DNA of 32,269 nt from Ferrithrix thermotolerans DSM 19514. Lineage in GTDB: Bacteria; Actinomycetota; Acidimicrobiia; Acidimicrobiales; Ilumatobacteraceae. The notes beneath the pieces were generated by a model, which was not told the origin of the DNA, did not search any database, and was given only the letters and a program-made list of their open reading frames with translations. The DNA lies in the NCBI GenBank assembly GCA_945861325.1, contig CAMATY010000010.1:1-32269 (forward strand). The letters are read 5' to 3'. The translations under genes were made by a program, and so were the position numbers. Positions 1 to 9,911 of this stretch are shown piece after piece (position 1 is the first letter of the stretch; every line of letters begins with the position of its first letter).

Positions 1-6
1 TTGGTA

Positions 7-327
7 TCAGCTAAAGCTTTGACCACAACCACAACTGCGCGAAGCATTTGGATTTGTAATCTTGAAACCCGCATCTTGTAATCCATCGTTGTAGTCAAGA
101 TTCGCACCTTCAAGAAGTTGCAACGACGCTGGGTCAACAACAACTTTTACATCTCCGAATGTTTGAACAAGATCATCGGCGGCAAATTCACCATCAAAAA
201 ACATTTCGTATGAATAACCCGAGCATCCACCAGGACGAACTGCAACACGCAACGCAAGTTCGGTTGCATTCTCGGATTCAAGAAGTTGCTTGACTTTGAC
301 TGCTGCTTTGTCTGTAAGGGTGATCAT
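7..327 (-). CDS. A-type iron-sulfur carrier protein (IscA/ErpA/HesB family)
   Basis: This 106-residue protein is a HesB/IscA-type carrier that holds and delivers Fe-S clusters to cytoplasmic apoproteins. The three family cysteines are visible: one in GGCSGYSYEM and two in the C-terminal SCGCGQSF motif. Length is typical of the family. The frame stays open 41 codons further upstream, but that part is unlike the family. The ATG at 327 has a Shine-Dalgarno GGAGA (335-339 on the plus strand) at good spacing, so I chose it. It diverges from an Mrp-type ATPase, also an Fe-S maturation factor, which fits a shared role. Which paralogue it is (IscA, ErpA or SufA) cannot be decided here. Confidence 0.93.
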   Translation of the reverse strand: MITLTDKAAVKVKQLLESENATELALRVAVRPGGCSGYSYEMFFDGEFAADDLVQTFGDVKVVVDPASLQLLEGANLDYNDGLQDAGFKITNPNASRSCGCGQSFS

Positions 328-398
328 CTGAGGTTCTCCGTTTTGGTTATTCGAATGTATTAAAAGACTATCGTTTGGCATGCACTCCACACACGACT

Positions 399-426
399 GA
401 GAAACTAGCCCCGAGAAACTAGCCCC
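399..426. repeat. Perfect 14-bp tandem duplication in a divergent intergenic region
   Basis: The unit GAGAAACTAGCCCC occurs twice head to tail (399-412 and 413-426). It lies between the Fe-S carrier and mrp in a 152-base spacer. On the minus strand each copy contains TAGTTT, a possible -10 element facing the carrier gene. The role is unknown. Confidence 0.9.
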
Positions 427-466
427 GACCCGATATATGCAACGAACCAACGATTAGTTAGTCAGG

Positions 467-472
467 TAGTTT
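467..472 (+). promoter_or_regulatory. -10 element (TAGTTT) for leaderless mrp
   Basis: TAGTTT ends 7 nt before the ATG at 480, and no Shine-Dalgarno lies between. The spacing puts the transcription start at or next to the start codon. Confidence 0.5.
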
Positions 473-479
473 TATAGTC

Positions 480-1673
480 ATGACTGGCCGCCGAGTGCAG
501 CCCCCGACCCCTGCAGAGGTGACGAACCTTCTGCGTGCCGTAATCGACCCCGAACTCGGCGACAACATCGTTGATCTGGGCATGGCGACGGGTGTGACAG
601 TTTCTGATGAAGGTCTCGTCACGATCGGCGTGAAATTAACAATTAAAGGTTGCCCGTTGCGGGTGCAAATCAAAAACGATGTTGAGTCACGAGTCACGAC
701 TCACCCTGGAGTTACAAAAGTAAAAATTGAGTGGGGCGAGATGGATTCTGATGAGCGAACTGCGGTTATGACTCGCGCCAGATGGAATGCCAAGGAGAAT
801 GCTCCGGCAACACAGATACCGCTGAACACAAGAATCTTGGCAATTGCTAGCGGCAAAGGCGGAGTCGGAAAAAGTTCAGTAACGGTAAATCTTGCAGCCG
901 CACTTGCAAATCAAGGGCACACGGTCGGGGTTTTAGATGCAGACATCTGGGGATTTTCGGTGCCGCGAATGCTAAATATGTCTGATCGTCTTGAGGCCAA
1001 ACTCGTCGCCGGAAGCGATAAACCAAAAATGATTCCGAACCAACGCGTGGTTGGCAAAGGTGTTTTGAAAGTTGTCAGTACTGGCATGCTTGTCGAAGAC
1101 GAGAGTACTGCGTTGATGTGGCGCGGACTGATGCTGACAAAAGCAGTTGAACAGTTTTTAAAAGATGTGCACTGGGGTGATTTGGATTATTTGTTGATTG
1201 ATATGCCACCAGGTACTGGTGATGTGCAAATGGGTTTGGCGCGAATGTTGCCACGCACCGATTTAATTATCGTCACGACACCGGCAGTGTCGGCACAAAA
1301 AGTTGCGATTCGTGCAGCCGATATGGCACGCAGAAGTTTTTTACGAATCGCTGGCGTGATCGAAAACATGAGTGCATTTACCTGTGAGCACGGAACTAGT
1401 TACGAATTATTCGGTCAAGGTGGCGGACAAAATTTAGCAACAGAAATTGGTTCAGAATTACTTGGTCAGATTCCAATTGAGAGCGCAGTTGCACATGGTG
1501 GAGACAATGGCGAGCCTGTGGCAATAAATGGTTCGGGAATTGCAGCAGAAGTGTTTCGTGCAATTGCTAAGAAAATTATTTCTCAGACAGTGCCTGTTGC
1601 TGAGATGGCTGGTTGTTCGGCGCGACTGCTTGAAACTGTTGCGCTCGCACTCGGCGAAAAACCGGCAAAATAA
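480..1673 (+). CDS. mrp: Mrp/ApbC-type P-loop ATPase with N-terminal MIP18 domain
   Basis: This 397-residue fusion has a MIP18 (DUF59) domain at about residues 10-90 and a Mrp/NBP35 P-loop ATPase from about 115 to the end. The deviant Walker A GKGGVGKS is at 125-132, and LLIDMPPGTGD forms the following switch region. The family binds and transfers Fe-S clusters in the cytoplasm and acts with A-type carriers such as the divergent neighbour. In many Mrp proteins a CxxC near the C-terminus ligates a bridging cluster. Here the matching stretch reads CEHG, so the second Cys is missing, as I recall also for some actinobacterial Mrp proteins. The start is supported by the -10 element at 467-472. Confidence 0.93.
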   Translation: MTGRRVQPPTPAEVTNLLRAVIDPELGDNIVDLGMATGVTVSDEGLVTIGVKLTIKGCPLRVQIKNDVESRVTTHPGVTKVKIEWGEMDSDERTAVMTRARWNAKENAPATQIPLNTRILAIASGKGGVGKSSVTVNLAAALANQGHTVGVLDADIWGFSVPRMLNMSDRLEAKLVAGSDKPKMIPNQRVVGKGVLKVVSTGMLVEDESTALMWRGLMLTKAVEQFLKDVHWGDLDYLLIDMPPGTGDVQMGLARMLPRTDLIIVTTPAVSAQKVAIRAADMARRSFLRIAGVIENMSAFTCEHGTSYELFGQGGGQNLATEIGSELLGQIPIESAVAHGGDNGEPVAINGSGIAAEVFRAIAKKIISQTVPVAEMAGCSARLLETVALALGEKPAK

Positions 1674-1689
1674 CTAGTTCTCGACTAGT
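1673..1689. terminator. Small hairpin between convergent mrp and NUDIX genes
   Basis: ACTAGT, five bases, ACTAGT forms a 6-bp stem that includes part of both convergent stop codons. There is no T tract, so termination is only a guess. Confidence 0.3.
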
Positions 1690-2536
1690 AGTCAGGGTCG
1701 TTGGGCATTAACACGCCGATTACTTTGCCGTCGCTGTTTGTGCGCAAGCGTGGCAATATCGCCACTGGGTTTGAAACTTTTTTTGCAGCCGCTAAGACTT
1801 CAGCGGTCGTTTTAAAGTTGGCGAGAAATTTTAAGTTTTCTGAAGTTGGCGGAAACATTGCTAGGTCTCCTCGTGCGAGTTTGTCGAGAGCATCTTGAGG
1901 TTGCACCCACAAACTGGCGATTGTTTCTTGCGAATCATGTAGCGGTTCCTGAGATTCTGGTGCTCGCGCTACAAAAAATCGTGTGTCGAATCTGCGCGCC
2001 TCGCCGACTGGTGTTATCCAGTGACTTACGTAGTAAATTGAATCAGTTACCAGACTTAAATTTTCGCTAAGACATAAATCAATAATGCTCAGCAATGAGT
2101 CGTGAATTTTTAGTCGAGCCTCGTCAAAACGCTGAATTATCGCCGGCTCATCAAATGCAACTAACTGTTTTGTTTGCGAGTTTCGCGCCAAAAGCACGCC
2201 AGATTCTTCGAAACATTCGCGAATCGCCGCAACCCAGTAAGCCAATCCACCACTCGGAATCTGTAACAGTCCGCTTGCATGCTTGTCGTCAAGACCATCA
2301 CACAGTTGTTCTAGTTCTTCGATTCCATCTAGTTCGTCAACTCGTCCACCAGGAAACACATACATTCCGCCAGCAAAAGCGGCGTTCAGAGTGCGTTGCA
2401 ACATGAAAACTTCAAATTCCCCGTTTTCAATATCGCGGATCAGCATCACCGTGGCTGCTGGGCGAAGCGCACTTTTATCGCTCGAGTTATTTTTGGCATT
2501 TGCTTCTGAACTTGTCACATCAACGAGAATACGCAT
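1685..2536 (-). CDS. NUDIX hydrolase, NUDT19-like with split Nudix box
   Basis: The protein has about 283 residues and should hydrolyse a nucleoside diphosphate linked to another moiety; the substrate is unknown. FPGGRVDE is followed, after an insertion of some 40-45 residues, by AAIRECFEESGVLL, the REUxEExGU half of the Nudix box. A long insertion inside the box is typical of the NUDT19 (CoA diphosphatase-like) branch, so a CoA or acyl-CoA substrate is possible but not shown. The frame is open up to 2713, but it would then run through the divergent selA promoter and start. ATGs at 2536, 2554 and 2557 are the plausible starts, and none has a clear ribosome site. It is convergent with mrp. Confidence 0.8.
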   Translation of the reverse strand: MRILVDVTSSEANAKNNSSDKSALRPAATVMLIRDIENGEFEVFMLQRTLNAAFAGGMYVFPGGRVDELDGIEELEQLCDGLDDKHASGLLQIPSGGLAYWVAAIRECFEESGVLLARNSQTKQLVAFDEPAIIQRFDEARLKIHDSLLSIIDLCLSENLSLVTDSIYYVSHWITPVGEARRFDTRFFVARAPESQEPLHDSQETIASLWVQPQDALDKLARGDLAMFPPTSENLKFLANFKTTAEVLAAAKKVSNPVAILPRLRTNSDGKVIGVLMPNDPDY

Positions 2537-2610
2537 TGCCAGACGCTGAAACATCATTGTCAAATTCGCTGATGTTTTTGTGCTGTGATTTTTCAATGGC
2601 TGTTCGCCGA

Positions 2611-2616
2611 TAGGTT
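2611..2616 (+). promoter_or_regulatory. -10 element (TAGGTT) for leaderless selA
   Basis: TAGGTT ends 7 nt before the ATG at 2624. It supports that ATG over the in-frame GTG at 2585. Confidence 0.5.
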
Positions 2617-2623
2617 CAAAGCA

Positions 2624-3931
2624 ATGAATCGCGTGTCGGTCGACACCGCGGGGCGCCCACCTTCGGTGGATGCACTCGCACGAGAGCTGGCGATTCGCCA
2701 TTCTCTGCCACATGCAATTCTTGTTGATTGTGCGCGACGTGCGATCGCTGAAAATTCGGTATCAAATGTGCAGCAACAGGCTGATCAATTGGCCACCGAG
2801 TTTTCTCAAACTTTATTGCGTGATGTCATTAATGCAACTGGAGTTTTGTTGCATACAAACCTTGGTCGTGCGCCGATTGAGATACACACATCTGATCGTG
2901 CATCAAATCTTGAATTAAATATGTTGACTGGCGAACGCGGCTCGCGCCAAGACACAGTCGGAAAGTTGCTGGCACTTCTTTGCGGTGCTGAATCAGCAAT
3001 CGTTGTCAACAACAATGCTGCTGCTGTGTTATTAGTTGTTGCAGCGCTCGCGAATTCTCGAGATGTAGCTGTTTCGCGGGGTGAGAGTGTTGAAATTGGT
3101 GGAAACTTTCGCATCCCTGAAGTAACAGAGCAATCTGGGGCGCGACTAGTTGATGTCGGCACAACTAATCGCACGCGACTTCGCGACTATCAAAAAGCCA
3201 TAGACAAACGCGGCAATGATATTGCGCTAGTCCTCAAAGTTCATCCGTCGAATTATCGCGTGTCAGGTTTTGTTGAAGATACTCCGATGCGCGAACTAGC
3301 AACTTTGTCAGTGCCGGTTGTTGCCGACATTGGCTCGGGGTTAATCGATAACACCTGCCCATGGCTTGATGGCCGAGCACCGTCTTGGTTAACTAACGAA
3401 CCTGCTGCACGACAAACCTTGAGTGACGGCGCGTCGCTGGTGATGTTCAGCGGTGACAAACTTTTTGGTGGACCACAATCTGGAATCATTGCCGGTCGCG
3501 CAGATCTTGTTGATGCGTGTGCACAACATCCACTGGCGCGAGCTTTAAGGCCAGGTTCATTGACGATGCTTTCGCTGCAATCTTTAGCACTTGCATATCT
3601 GCGTCGAACCGCGACATCTGAGATTGCTTTTTGGAAAATGGCAACTACACCTATCTTTGATTTAAAAACGCGTGCCGAAAGTATTATCACCGAGTCTGGT
3701 GTTGGCGAAGTCTGTGAACTTGAATCAATTCCTGGGGCAGGGTCAGCACCAGGGGCAACTATTGCTTCGGTGGGTGTTGTAATCGCTGGTGATCACCTCA
3801 AAAAATTGCGCGGTCATCAAGTGCCGGTTATTGCTCGGGTAAAAGATGCAAAAACATATTTTGATCTACGAACCGTGCGCAAACAAGACGATCAGATATT
3901 GGTTGATGCGTTGCGCGATATTTCTGGCTAA
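2624..3931 (+). CDS. selA: L-seryl-tRNA(Sec) selenium transferase SelA
   Basis: SelA converts seryl-tRNA(Sec) to selenocysteinyl-tRNA(Sec) using selenophosphate and PLP. The 435-residue product shows the family hallmarks INATGVLLHTNLGRAP (about 69-84), VVNNNAAAVLL, and SGDKLFGGPQSG, in which Lys279 is the expected Schiff-base lysine. Length is close to other bacterial SelA proteins. An upstream in-frame GTG at 2585 would add 13 residues, but the -10 element directly before 2624 favours the ATG. selB follows after 5 bases, almost certainly on the same transcript. No selC tRNA or selD lies in the window, so they must be elsewhere if the system works. Confidence 0.95.
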   Translation: MNRVSVDTAGRPPSVDALARELAIRHSLPHAILVDCARRAIAENSVSNVQQQADQLATEFSQTLLRDVINATGVLLHTNLGRAPIEIHTSDRASNLELNMLTGERGSRQDTVGKLLALLCGAESAIVVNNNAAAVLLVVAALANSRDVAVSRGESVEIGGNFRIPEVTEQSGARLVDVGTTNRTRLRDYQKAIDKRGNDIALVLKVHPSNYRVSGFVEDTPMRELATLSVPVVADIGSGLIDNTCPWLDGRAPSWLTNEPAARQTLSDGASLVMFSGDKLFGGPQSGIIAGRADLVDACAQHPLARALRPGSLTMLSLQSLALAYLRRTATSEIAFWKMATTPIFDLKTRAESIITESGVGEVCELESIPGAGSAPGATIASVGVVIAGDHLKKLRGHQVPVIARVKDAKTYFDLRTVRKQDDQILVDALRDISG

Positions 3932-3936
3932 ATGCG

Positions 3937-5655
3937 ATGACAGTAATTGCAACTGCGGGTCATGTTGACCACGGTAAATCTTCGCTGGTGCGTGCGATAA
4001 CTGGCATTGATCCTGATAGATGGGAAGAAGAAAAGCGCCGTGGCATGACTATCGATCTGGGATTTGCGCACACTGTGCTGCCGTCAGGTGCCGTTGCAAG
4101 TTTGATTGATGTGCCGGGTCACATTCGTTTTTTACGCAACATGTTGGCAGGAGTTGGGGCGATTGATGGATGTGTCTTAGTCGTCGACGCCAAAGAAGGT
4201 TGGATGCCACAGACTGAGGAGCATTTTCAGATCTTGAAACTTCTTGATGTCAACTTGGGGGTGATCGCATTAACAAAAGTTGATTTGATCGATGATGTTT
4301 TAGAAAGTAGTCGCCGCGATGAAATAGCGAAGTTCGTGAGTGGTTCGTTTTTGGAGAATGCTGAAATTATTTCAACTTCAGTTGCGACACAAATTGGGCT
4401 AGACAAGTTTCGAACAGCGCTAGATGAGCTTGTTGCAAGTGATTCACTAAAAAATAATTCAGCCGTAAAGCAACGACCTCGACTGTGGATTGACCGTTCG
4501 TTCACAGCAAAGGGCGCGGGCACAGTTGTCACCGGAACTTTGATAGATGGCTCGCTAGAAGTCGGCGATGAACTCGTTGTTGTGCGAACACAACAAAAAG
4601 TTAGAATTCGCGAAATTCAACAGCACGAAAAAGCTGTTACGACACTTGACGACGGACACAGATGCGCGTTGAACCTAGTTGGTATCTCACATCAAGAAAT
4701 TAATCGCGGTGATGCGCTTGTGAATTCAAAACACTCGAAACCAACTTCAATGTTTGATGCATCTTTAAAAATTGTTCCGAATCTCAAACATCGTGTCACT
4801 CGACGCGGAAGTTACTCGGTGTATATCGGCTCAGGAGAATTCTCTGCCAAGATCAGGCTGATTGGCACCCGTGAATTAAGTGCTGATCAGAACGGCTATG
4901 TGCGGATTGCTATTAGTTCGTCTCTCGCAATTTTGCCAGGCGACCGATACATTCTTCGCGAATCTGGTCGCCAAGAAACCATTGGTGGTGGCGAAGTACT
5001 TGACATTCATCCTGTGCTGCGAGTCTCACGTGCAAAACCCGATCACTCCACAGATCGATTAATTGCCGAACATAAGTGGATTACGGTCGGTGATTTTGAA
5101 CTGTTGACCGGAGAAGTTCGTCCACCAGTAGTGGGTGAGTGGTTAACTTCGGATGAGTTGCACGATGCACTGAGAAAAGATTTAGCAACACGATTAACTA
5201 AGCAACCCGATGGCATCGAGATCACCCGACTGAAAAATTATGAACAGTCAGTTGTGACAACACTGCCAAATGTCATTGTTGAAATGGGTCGAGCGTGCAT
5301 AAAAGGCGCTAGTTCAATCGTCGATCATCCATATGTTGCGTTATTTGCTCACGCTGGGTTGACACCACCTGACGCTAAATCACTCGACCGCAATACTGTT
5401 CGCCAACTTGTTCAGCGTGGTGTATTGGTTGAGGTTGACGGGGTTGCGTTTCATATTTCGGCTTTAGAAACGGCGCGATTAAGTGTCGTCGAAATTTTGA
5501 TAGCCAATCCAAATGGGTTTACTGTTTCTCAGTTTCGTGAGCACCTTGGTATTACTCGTAAACATGCAGTGCCATTACTTGAAGCCTTGGATAGCCGTGG
5601 AGTTACGAAACGATCTGGGGATTTGCGTGTCGGTGGCGCCCGACTAGATCGTTAA
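3937..5655 (+). CDS. selB: Selenocysteine-specific elongation factor SelB
   Basis: SelB is the GTPase that carries selenocysteinyl-tRNA(Sec) to ribosomes stalled at a UGA followed by a SECIS hairpin. The G1 motif GHVDHGKS (8-15), G2 region GMTIDLGF, G3 DVPGH (58-62) and G4 TKVD (113-116) are all present. EF-Tu-like beta-barrel domains follow. The last 200 residues or so fit the winged-helix repeats that bind SECIS RNA, ending in [28 protein letters not shown]-like sequence typical of the final winged helix. At 572 residues it is a little shorter than the E. coli protein. It sits 5 bases after selA. Selenoprotein targets are not evident in the window. Confidence 0.95.
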   Translation: MTVIATAGHVDHGKSSLVRAITGIDPDRWEEEKRRGMTIDLGFAHTVLPSGAVASLIDVPGHIRFLRNMLAGVGAIDGCVLVVDAKEGWMPQTEEHFQILKLLDVNLGVIALTKVDLIDDVLESSRRDEIAKFVSGSFLENAEIISTSVATQIGLDKFRTALDELVASDSLKNNSAVKQRPRLWIDRSFTAKGAGTVVTGTLIDGSLEVGDELVVVRTQQKVRIREIQQHEKAVTTLDDGHRCALNLVGISHQEINRGDALVNSKHSKPTSMFDASLKIVPNLKHRVTRRGSYSVYIGSGEFSAKIRLIGTRELSADQNGYVRIAISSSLAILPGDRYILRESGRQETIGGGEVLDIHPVLRVSRAKPDHSTDRLIAEHKWITVGDFELLTGEVRPPVVGEWLTSDELHDALRKDLATRLTKQPDGIEITRLKNYEQSVVTTLPNVIVEMGRACIKGASSIVDHPYVALFAHAGLTPPDAKSLDRNTVRQLVQRGVLVEVDGVAFHISALETARLSVVEILIANPNGFTVSQFREHLGITRKHAVPLLEALDSRGVTKRSGDLRVGGARLDR

Positions 5656-5680
5656 TTAGTTAGTTAACTAGCACAAAAAA

Positions 5681-7045
5681 TTATTTAGGCTTGCGCATTT
5701 CGCGATAGTCGCGAGCAGCACCTTCAAGGGGTTCAACTTCAAGGGTCACGCCGTCGATTGCGGCAACTCTTAATTCTTGACCGTCATCAATTGGTGTTGA
5801 ACGGTTTGTTCGTGCCCGCCAGTTTGCATTGTGGATTCTGACAACGCCAAGTGGATTAATTTCACCAACTGCGATACCAGTGCTTCCGATCATCCACTCA
5901 CGCCCGATCGTCGGTGTAGCAAACCTTGTTCGAACCATTGACGGCATACCGACAACAAAGGCAAGTGAAATTGCTGCAATTCCAGAAGCAAGTGTCAGCC
6001 ACGAAAGTCTCACGTCTCCACCGTCGCTCGGTCGAAACAATGTCAAGCTGGCAATTGTAAATAGCGTCAGACCTAAGCCCGTAAAAAATCTCGGTATACC
6101 AACCTGCACATCAATGGCCAGTATCAGCATTGCGATTAATAACAACACGAGGCTCGAGCCACGCAGCGGCAGCGTTGCCAGTCCGTGACTGCCGAACACG
6201 ACACAAATTGCACCAACTACCCCGGCAATGCCGATGCCTGCCGTAAAAAATTCAAAGATTAACAACGCAAGCCCAATGATGAAAAATAAATACGTCACAG
6301 GTGGACTTGCCGCCGTGTGCAACAAGCGCTCTAACAGCCCTAGTTTAAAGAATCGTGTTGTTGCGGCATCTCTAACCAGTTGTCCGTTTTCGTCTTTGAC
6401 TTCGACAACTGTGTCTAAGGTTTTGCCTTTAATTGTTAGACCGTCCAGGGCGAGCAACATATTGCGCAATACCGGAACGCCCTCGTCGGTTGTGGTGAGT
6501 TTCAGCGCACCGAGTTTTTTCGCCTCCTGTGAATTTAATGTTGAGGTTCGCAACTTTGTCGAGGCATCGCCGAAACTTACTTGACCAGCAGTTGTTGAAA
6601 GTAATTTTCCGGTTCTGCCGATGCGCGTGCCATCGGCCATCGCCGAAACATCGGCAACTGCCAACAGCTGTGCTGCGGCACCGTATGCACGGGCGGTTGT
6701 TGGTCCAACCCAAACACCAATCGGAATCTTTGAGTTAATAATGCGATTAAATAACTGTGTCAGTCGAGCCGAAGAAACAACACCACCCTGTGAGTTGACC
6801 TGAAAAATAATTGCTTGCGAAGTTGAGTTTTCGGCGCGGTCAATTGCTTGTTCAATGTCGTGCACCACTATTTCATCTATCAATCCATTGACTTCAACAA
6901 CATCAACAGGTGCAAGATCTATTGCTTGACCTGACGAGATATCTTGTGCTTGAGCGGCGCCAGCAACAGCAAAGATCGATGTCGTCAACAAAATCAGAAC
7001 TCCGGCCTTGACGAACGTTCGCAATTGACTGGCTGCTGTGAGCAA
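5681..7045 (-). CDS. NfeD-family membrane protein with degenerate ClpP-class protease domain
   Basis: This 454-residue NfeD1b-type protein has a signal peptide (about 1-33, ending AQA), a ClpP/SppA-like domain (about 45-210), four to five membrane segments (about 250-380) and a C-terminal NfeD OB-fold (about 390-445). In archaeal PH1510 the nucleophile lies in ASAASAG. The matching segment here is ARAYGAA, with Gly122 in the serine position, so proteolysis by the usual Ser/Lys dyad is unlikely. The start is a TTG with a good Shine-Dalgarno GGAG (7052-7055 on the plus strand) 6 nt away. It diverges from a receiver-domain gene and converges on selB. NfeD proteins usually pair with stomatin-like SPFH proteins; none is here. 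Confidence 0.87.
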   Translation of the reverse strand: MLTAASQLRTFVKAGVLILLTTSIFAVAGAAQAQDISSGQAIDLAPVDVVEVNGLIDEIVVHDIEQAIDRAENSTSQAIIFQVNSQGGVVSSARLTQLFNRIINSKIPIGVWVGPTTARAYGAAAQLLAVADVSAMADGTRIGRTGKLLSTTAGQVSFGDASTKLRTSTLNSQEAKKLGALKLTTTDEGVPVLRNMLLALDGLTIKGKTLDTVVEVKDENGQLVRDAATTRFFKLGLLERLLHTAASPPVTYLFFIIGLALLIFEFFTAGIGIAGVVGAICVVFGSHGLATLPLRGSSLVLLLIAMLILAIDVQVGIPRFFTGLGLTLFTIASLTLFRPSDGGDVRLSWLTLASGIAAISLAFVVGMPSMVRTRFATPTIGREWMIGSTGIAVGEINPLGVVRIHNANWRARTNRSTPIDDGQELRVAAIDGVTLEVEPLEGAARDYREMRKPK

Positions 7046-7080
7046 TTAACTCTCCGAAGGGTGTGTTGAGAAACTTACGC

Positions 7081-7086
7081 TAACAT
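7081..7086 (+). promoter_or_regulatory. -10 element (TAACAT) for leaderless receiver gene
   Basis: TAACAT ends exactly 6 nt before the GTG at 7093. This favours that GTG over the in-frame TTG at 7087. Confidence 0.45.
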
Positions 7087-7092
7087 TTGCGC

Positions 7093-7491
7093 GTGCACAT
7101 TTTGCTTGCGACCGATGCTCAGTGGGTTCTCGACGAAGTTCATGCCGCGCTGGGATCGCCTGAAACCTCGTTTGTCGTCTGCAGTGATGGTCGTGATGTG
7201 CCGCAAGCCATAAAGCAACGGACTCCAGATTTAGCGGTACTTGATTTACAGAGTGGCTCAATGGGAGCGATGGCAGTAACAATGGATTTGCGTTTGGATA
7301 ACAGCGATGGGCGAGCACCAGAGGTACCAGTTTTAATGCTTCTTGATCGTGTCGCCGATGTTCATCTCGCTCGGCGAAGTGGAGCACAGGGTTGGTTGAT
7401 TAAGCCGCTTGACTCGTTGCGTTTACGTCGTGCGGCGAATGCGATTGCTGCTGGCGAGCAATGGCACGAAGGTCTGCCGGTCGAAGCTTAA
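7093..7491 (+). CDS. Stand-alone response-regulator receiver domain protein
   Basis: The protein (about 132 residues) is a CheY-like receiver with no output domain. It has the N-terminal acidic position (LLATDAQWV), a phospho-acceptor-like Asp in LAVLDLQSG and the conserved Lys in GWLIKPLD. It should act by protein-protein contact after phosphorylation, but no histidine kinase is near. A TTG at 7087 is the alternative start, two codons upstream. It is divergent from the NfeD gene with under 50 bases between them and convergent with asd, only 3 bases from its stop codon. Specific function is unknown. Confidence 0.8.
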   Translation: MHILLATDAQWVLDEVHAALGSPETSFVVCSDGRDVPQAIKQRTPDLAVLDLQSGSMGAMAVTMDLRLDNSDGRAPEVPVLMLLDRVADVHLARRSGAQGWLIKPLDSLRLRRAANAIAAGEQWHEGLPVEA

Positions 7492-7494
7492 ATA

Positions 7495-9385
<1,891 letters not shown>

Positions 9386-9398
9386 ATTTCTGAAAAAC

Positions 9399-9911
9399 CT
9401 ACTTGCGTTCAGGAAGCGGTGCTGAATATTCTTCGCCACTATCAAGATCGAACGCTGTGTGTAATGCGCGTACCGCTGTTTCAAGCATCGGTGCCGCCAC
9501 GACGACAGAGATGCGGATTGTGCTGGTTGAAATCATCTCGATGTTGACTTTATTGTCGGCCAGCACACGAAACATTTTGGCGGCAATTCCTGGACTTGAT
9601 CTCATTCCTGCACCAACGAGCGAAACCTTGGCGATGTTCATATCTTGTGTTACGCCCGTCGCACCTACCTGCTTGGCGATTTGCTGCACAATCGGCTCGG
9701 CAATTGCAACATCTGTTTTTGGCAATGTGAAAGAAATATCTGTTGTGCCTGAAGTCGAAGTGTTCTGCACGATCATGTCAACATTGACATTTGCATTTGC
9801 CAGTGGTTCGAACAACGCGGCAGAAACGCCAGGTTGGTCAGGCACTCCCAACACAGTGATTTTTGCGTCACCTGCGTCATGCACAACACCCGAGATAATT
9901 GGATCTTCCAT
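9399..9911 (-). other. lysC: Internal in-frame start giving the aspartokinase beta subunit
   Basis: An ATG at 9911, opening MEDPIISG, lies inside lysC in the same frame and is preceded by a near-consensus Shine-Dalgarno at 8-nt spacing. The 170-residue product would be the regulatory ACT-domain half. Known alpha2beta2 aspartokinases of Corynebacterium and Bacillus use the same arrangement, and the mycobacterial homologue has a similar MEDPIL sequence at this point. Confidence 0.7.

Noticed and set aside
2585-2623. Extended selA start at GTG 2585
   Set aside because: It adds 13 residues unlike SelA N-termini and would place the start upstream of a well-placed -10 element for the ATG at 2624.
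3253-3690. 145-codon open frame opposite selA
   Set aside because: The plus strand encodes the PLP-lysine region of SelA with full family conservation, so the opposite frame is a shadow.
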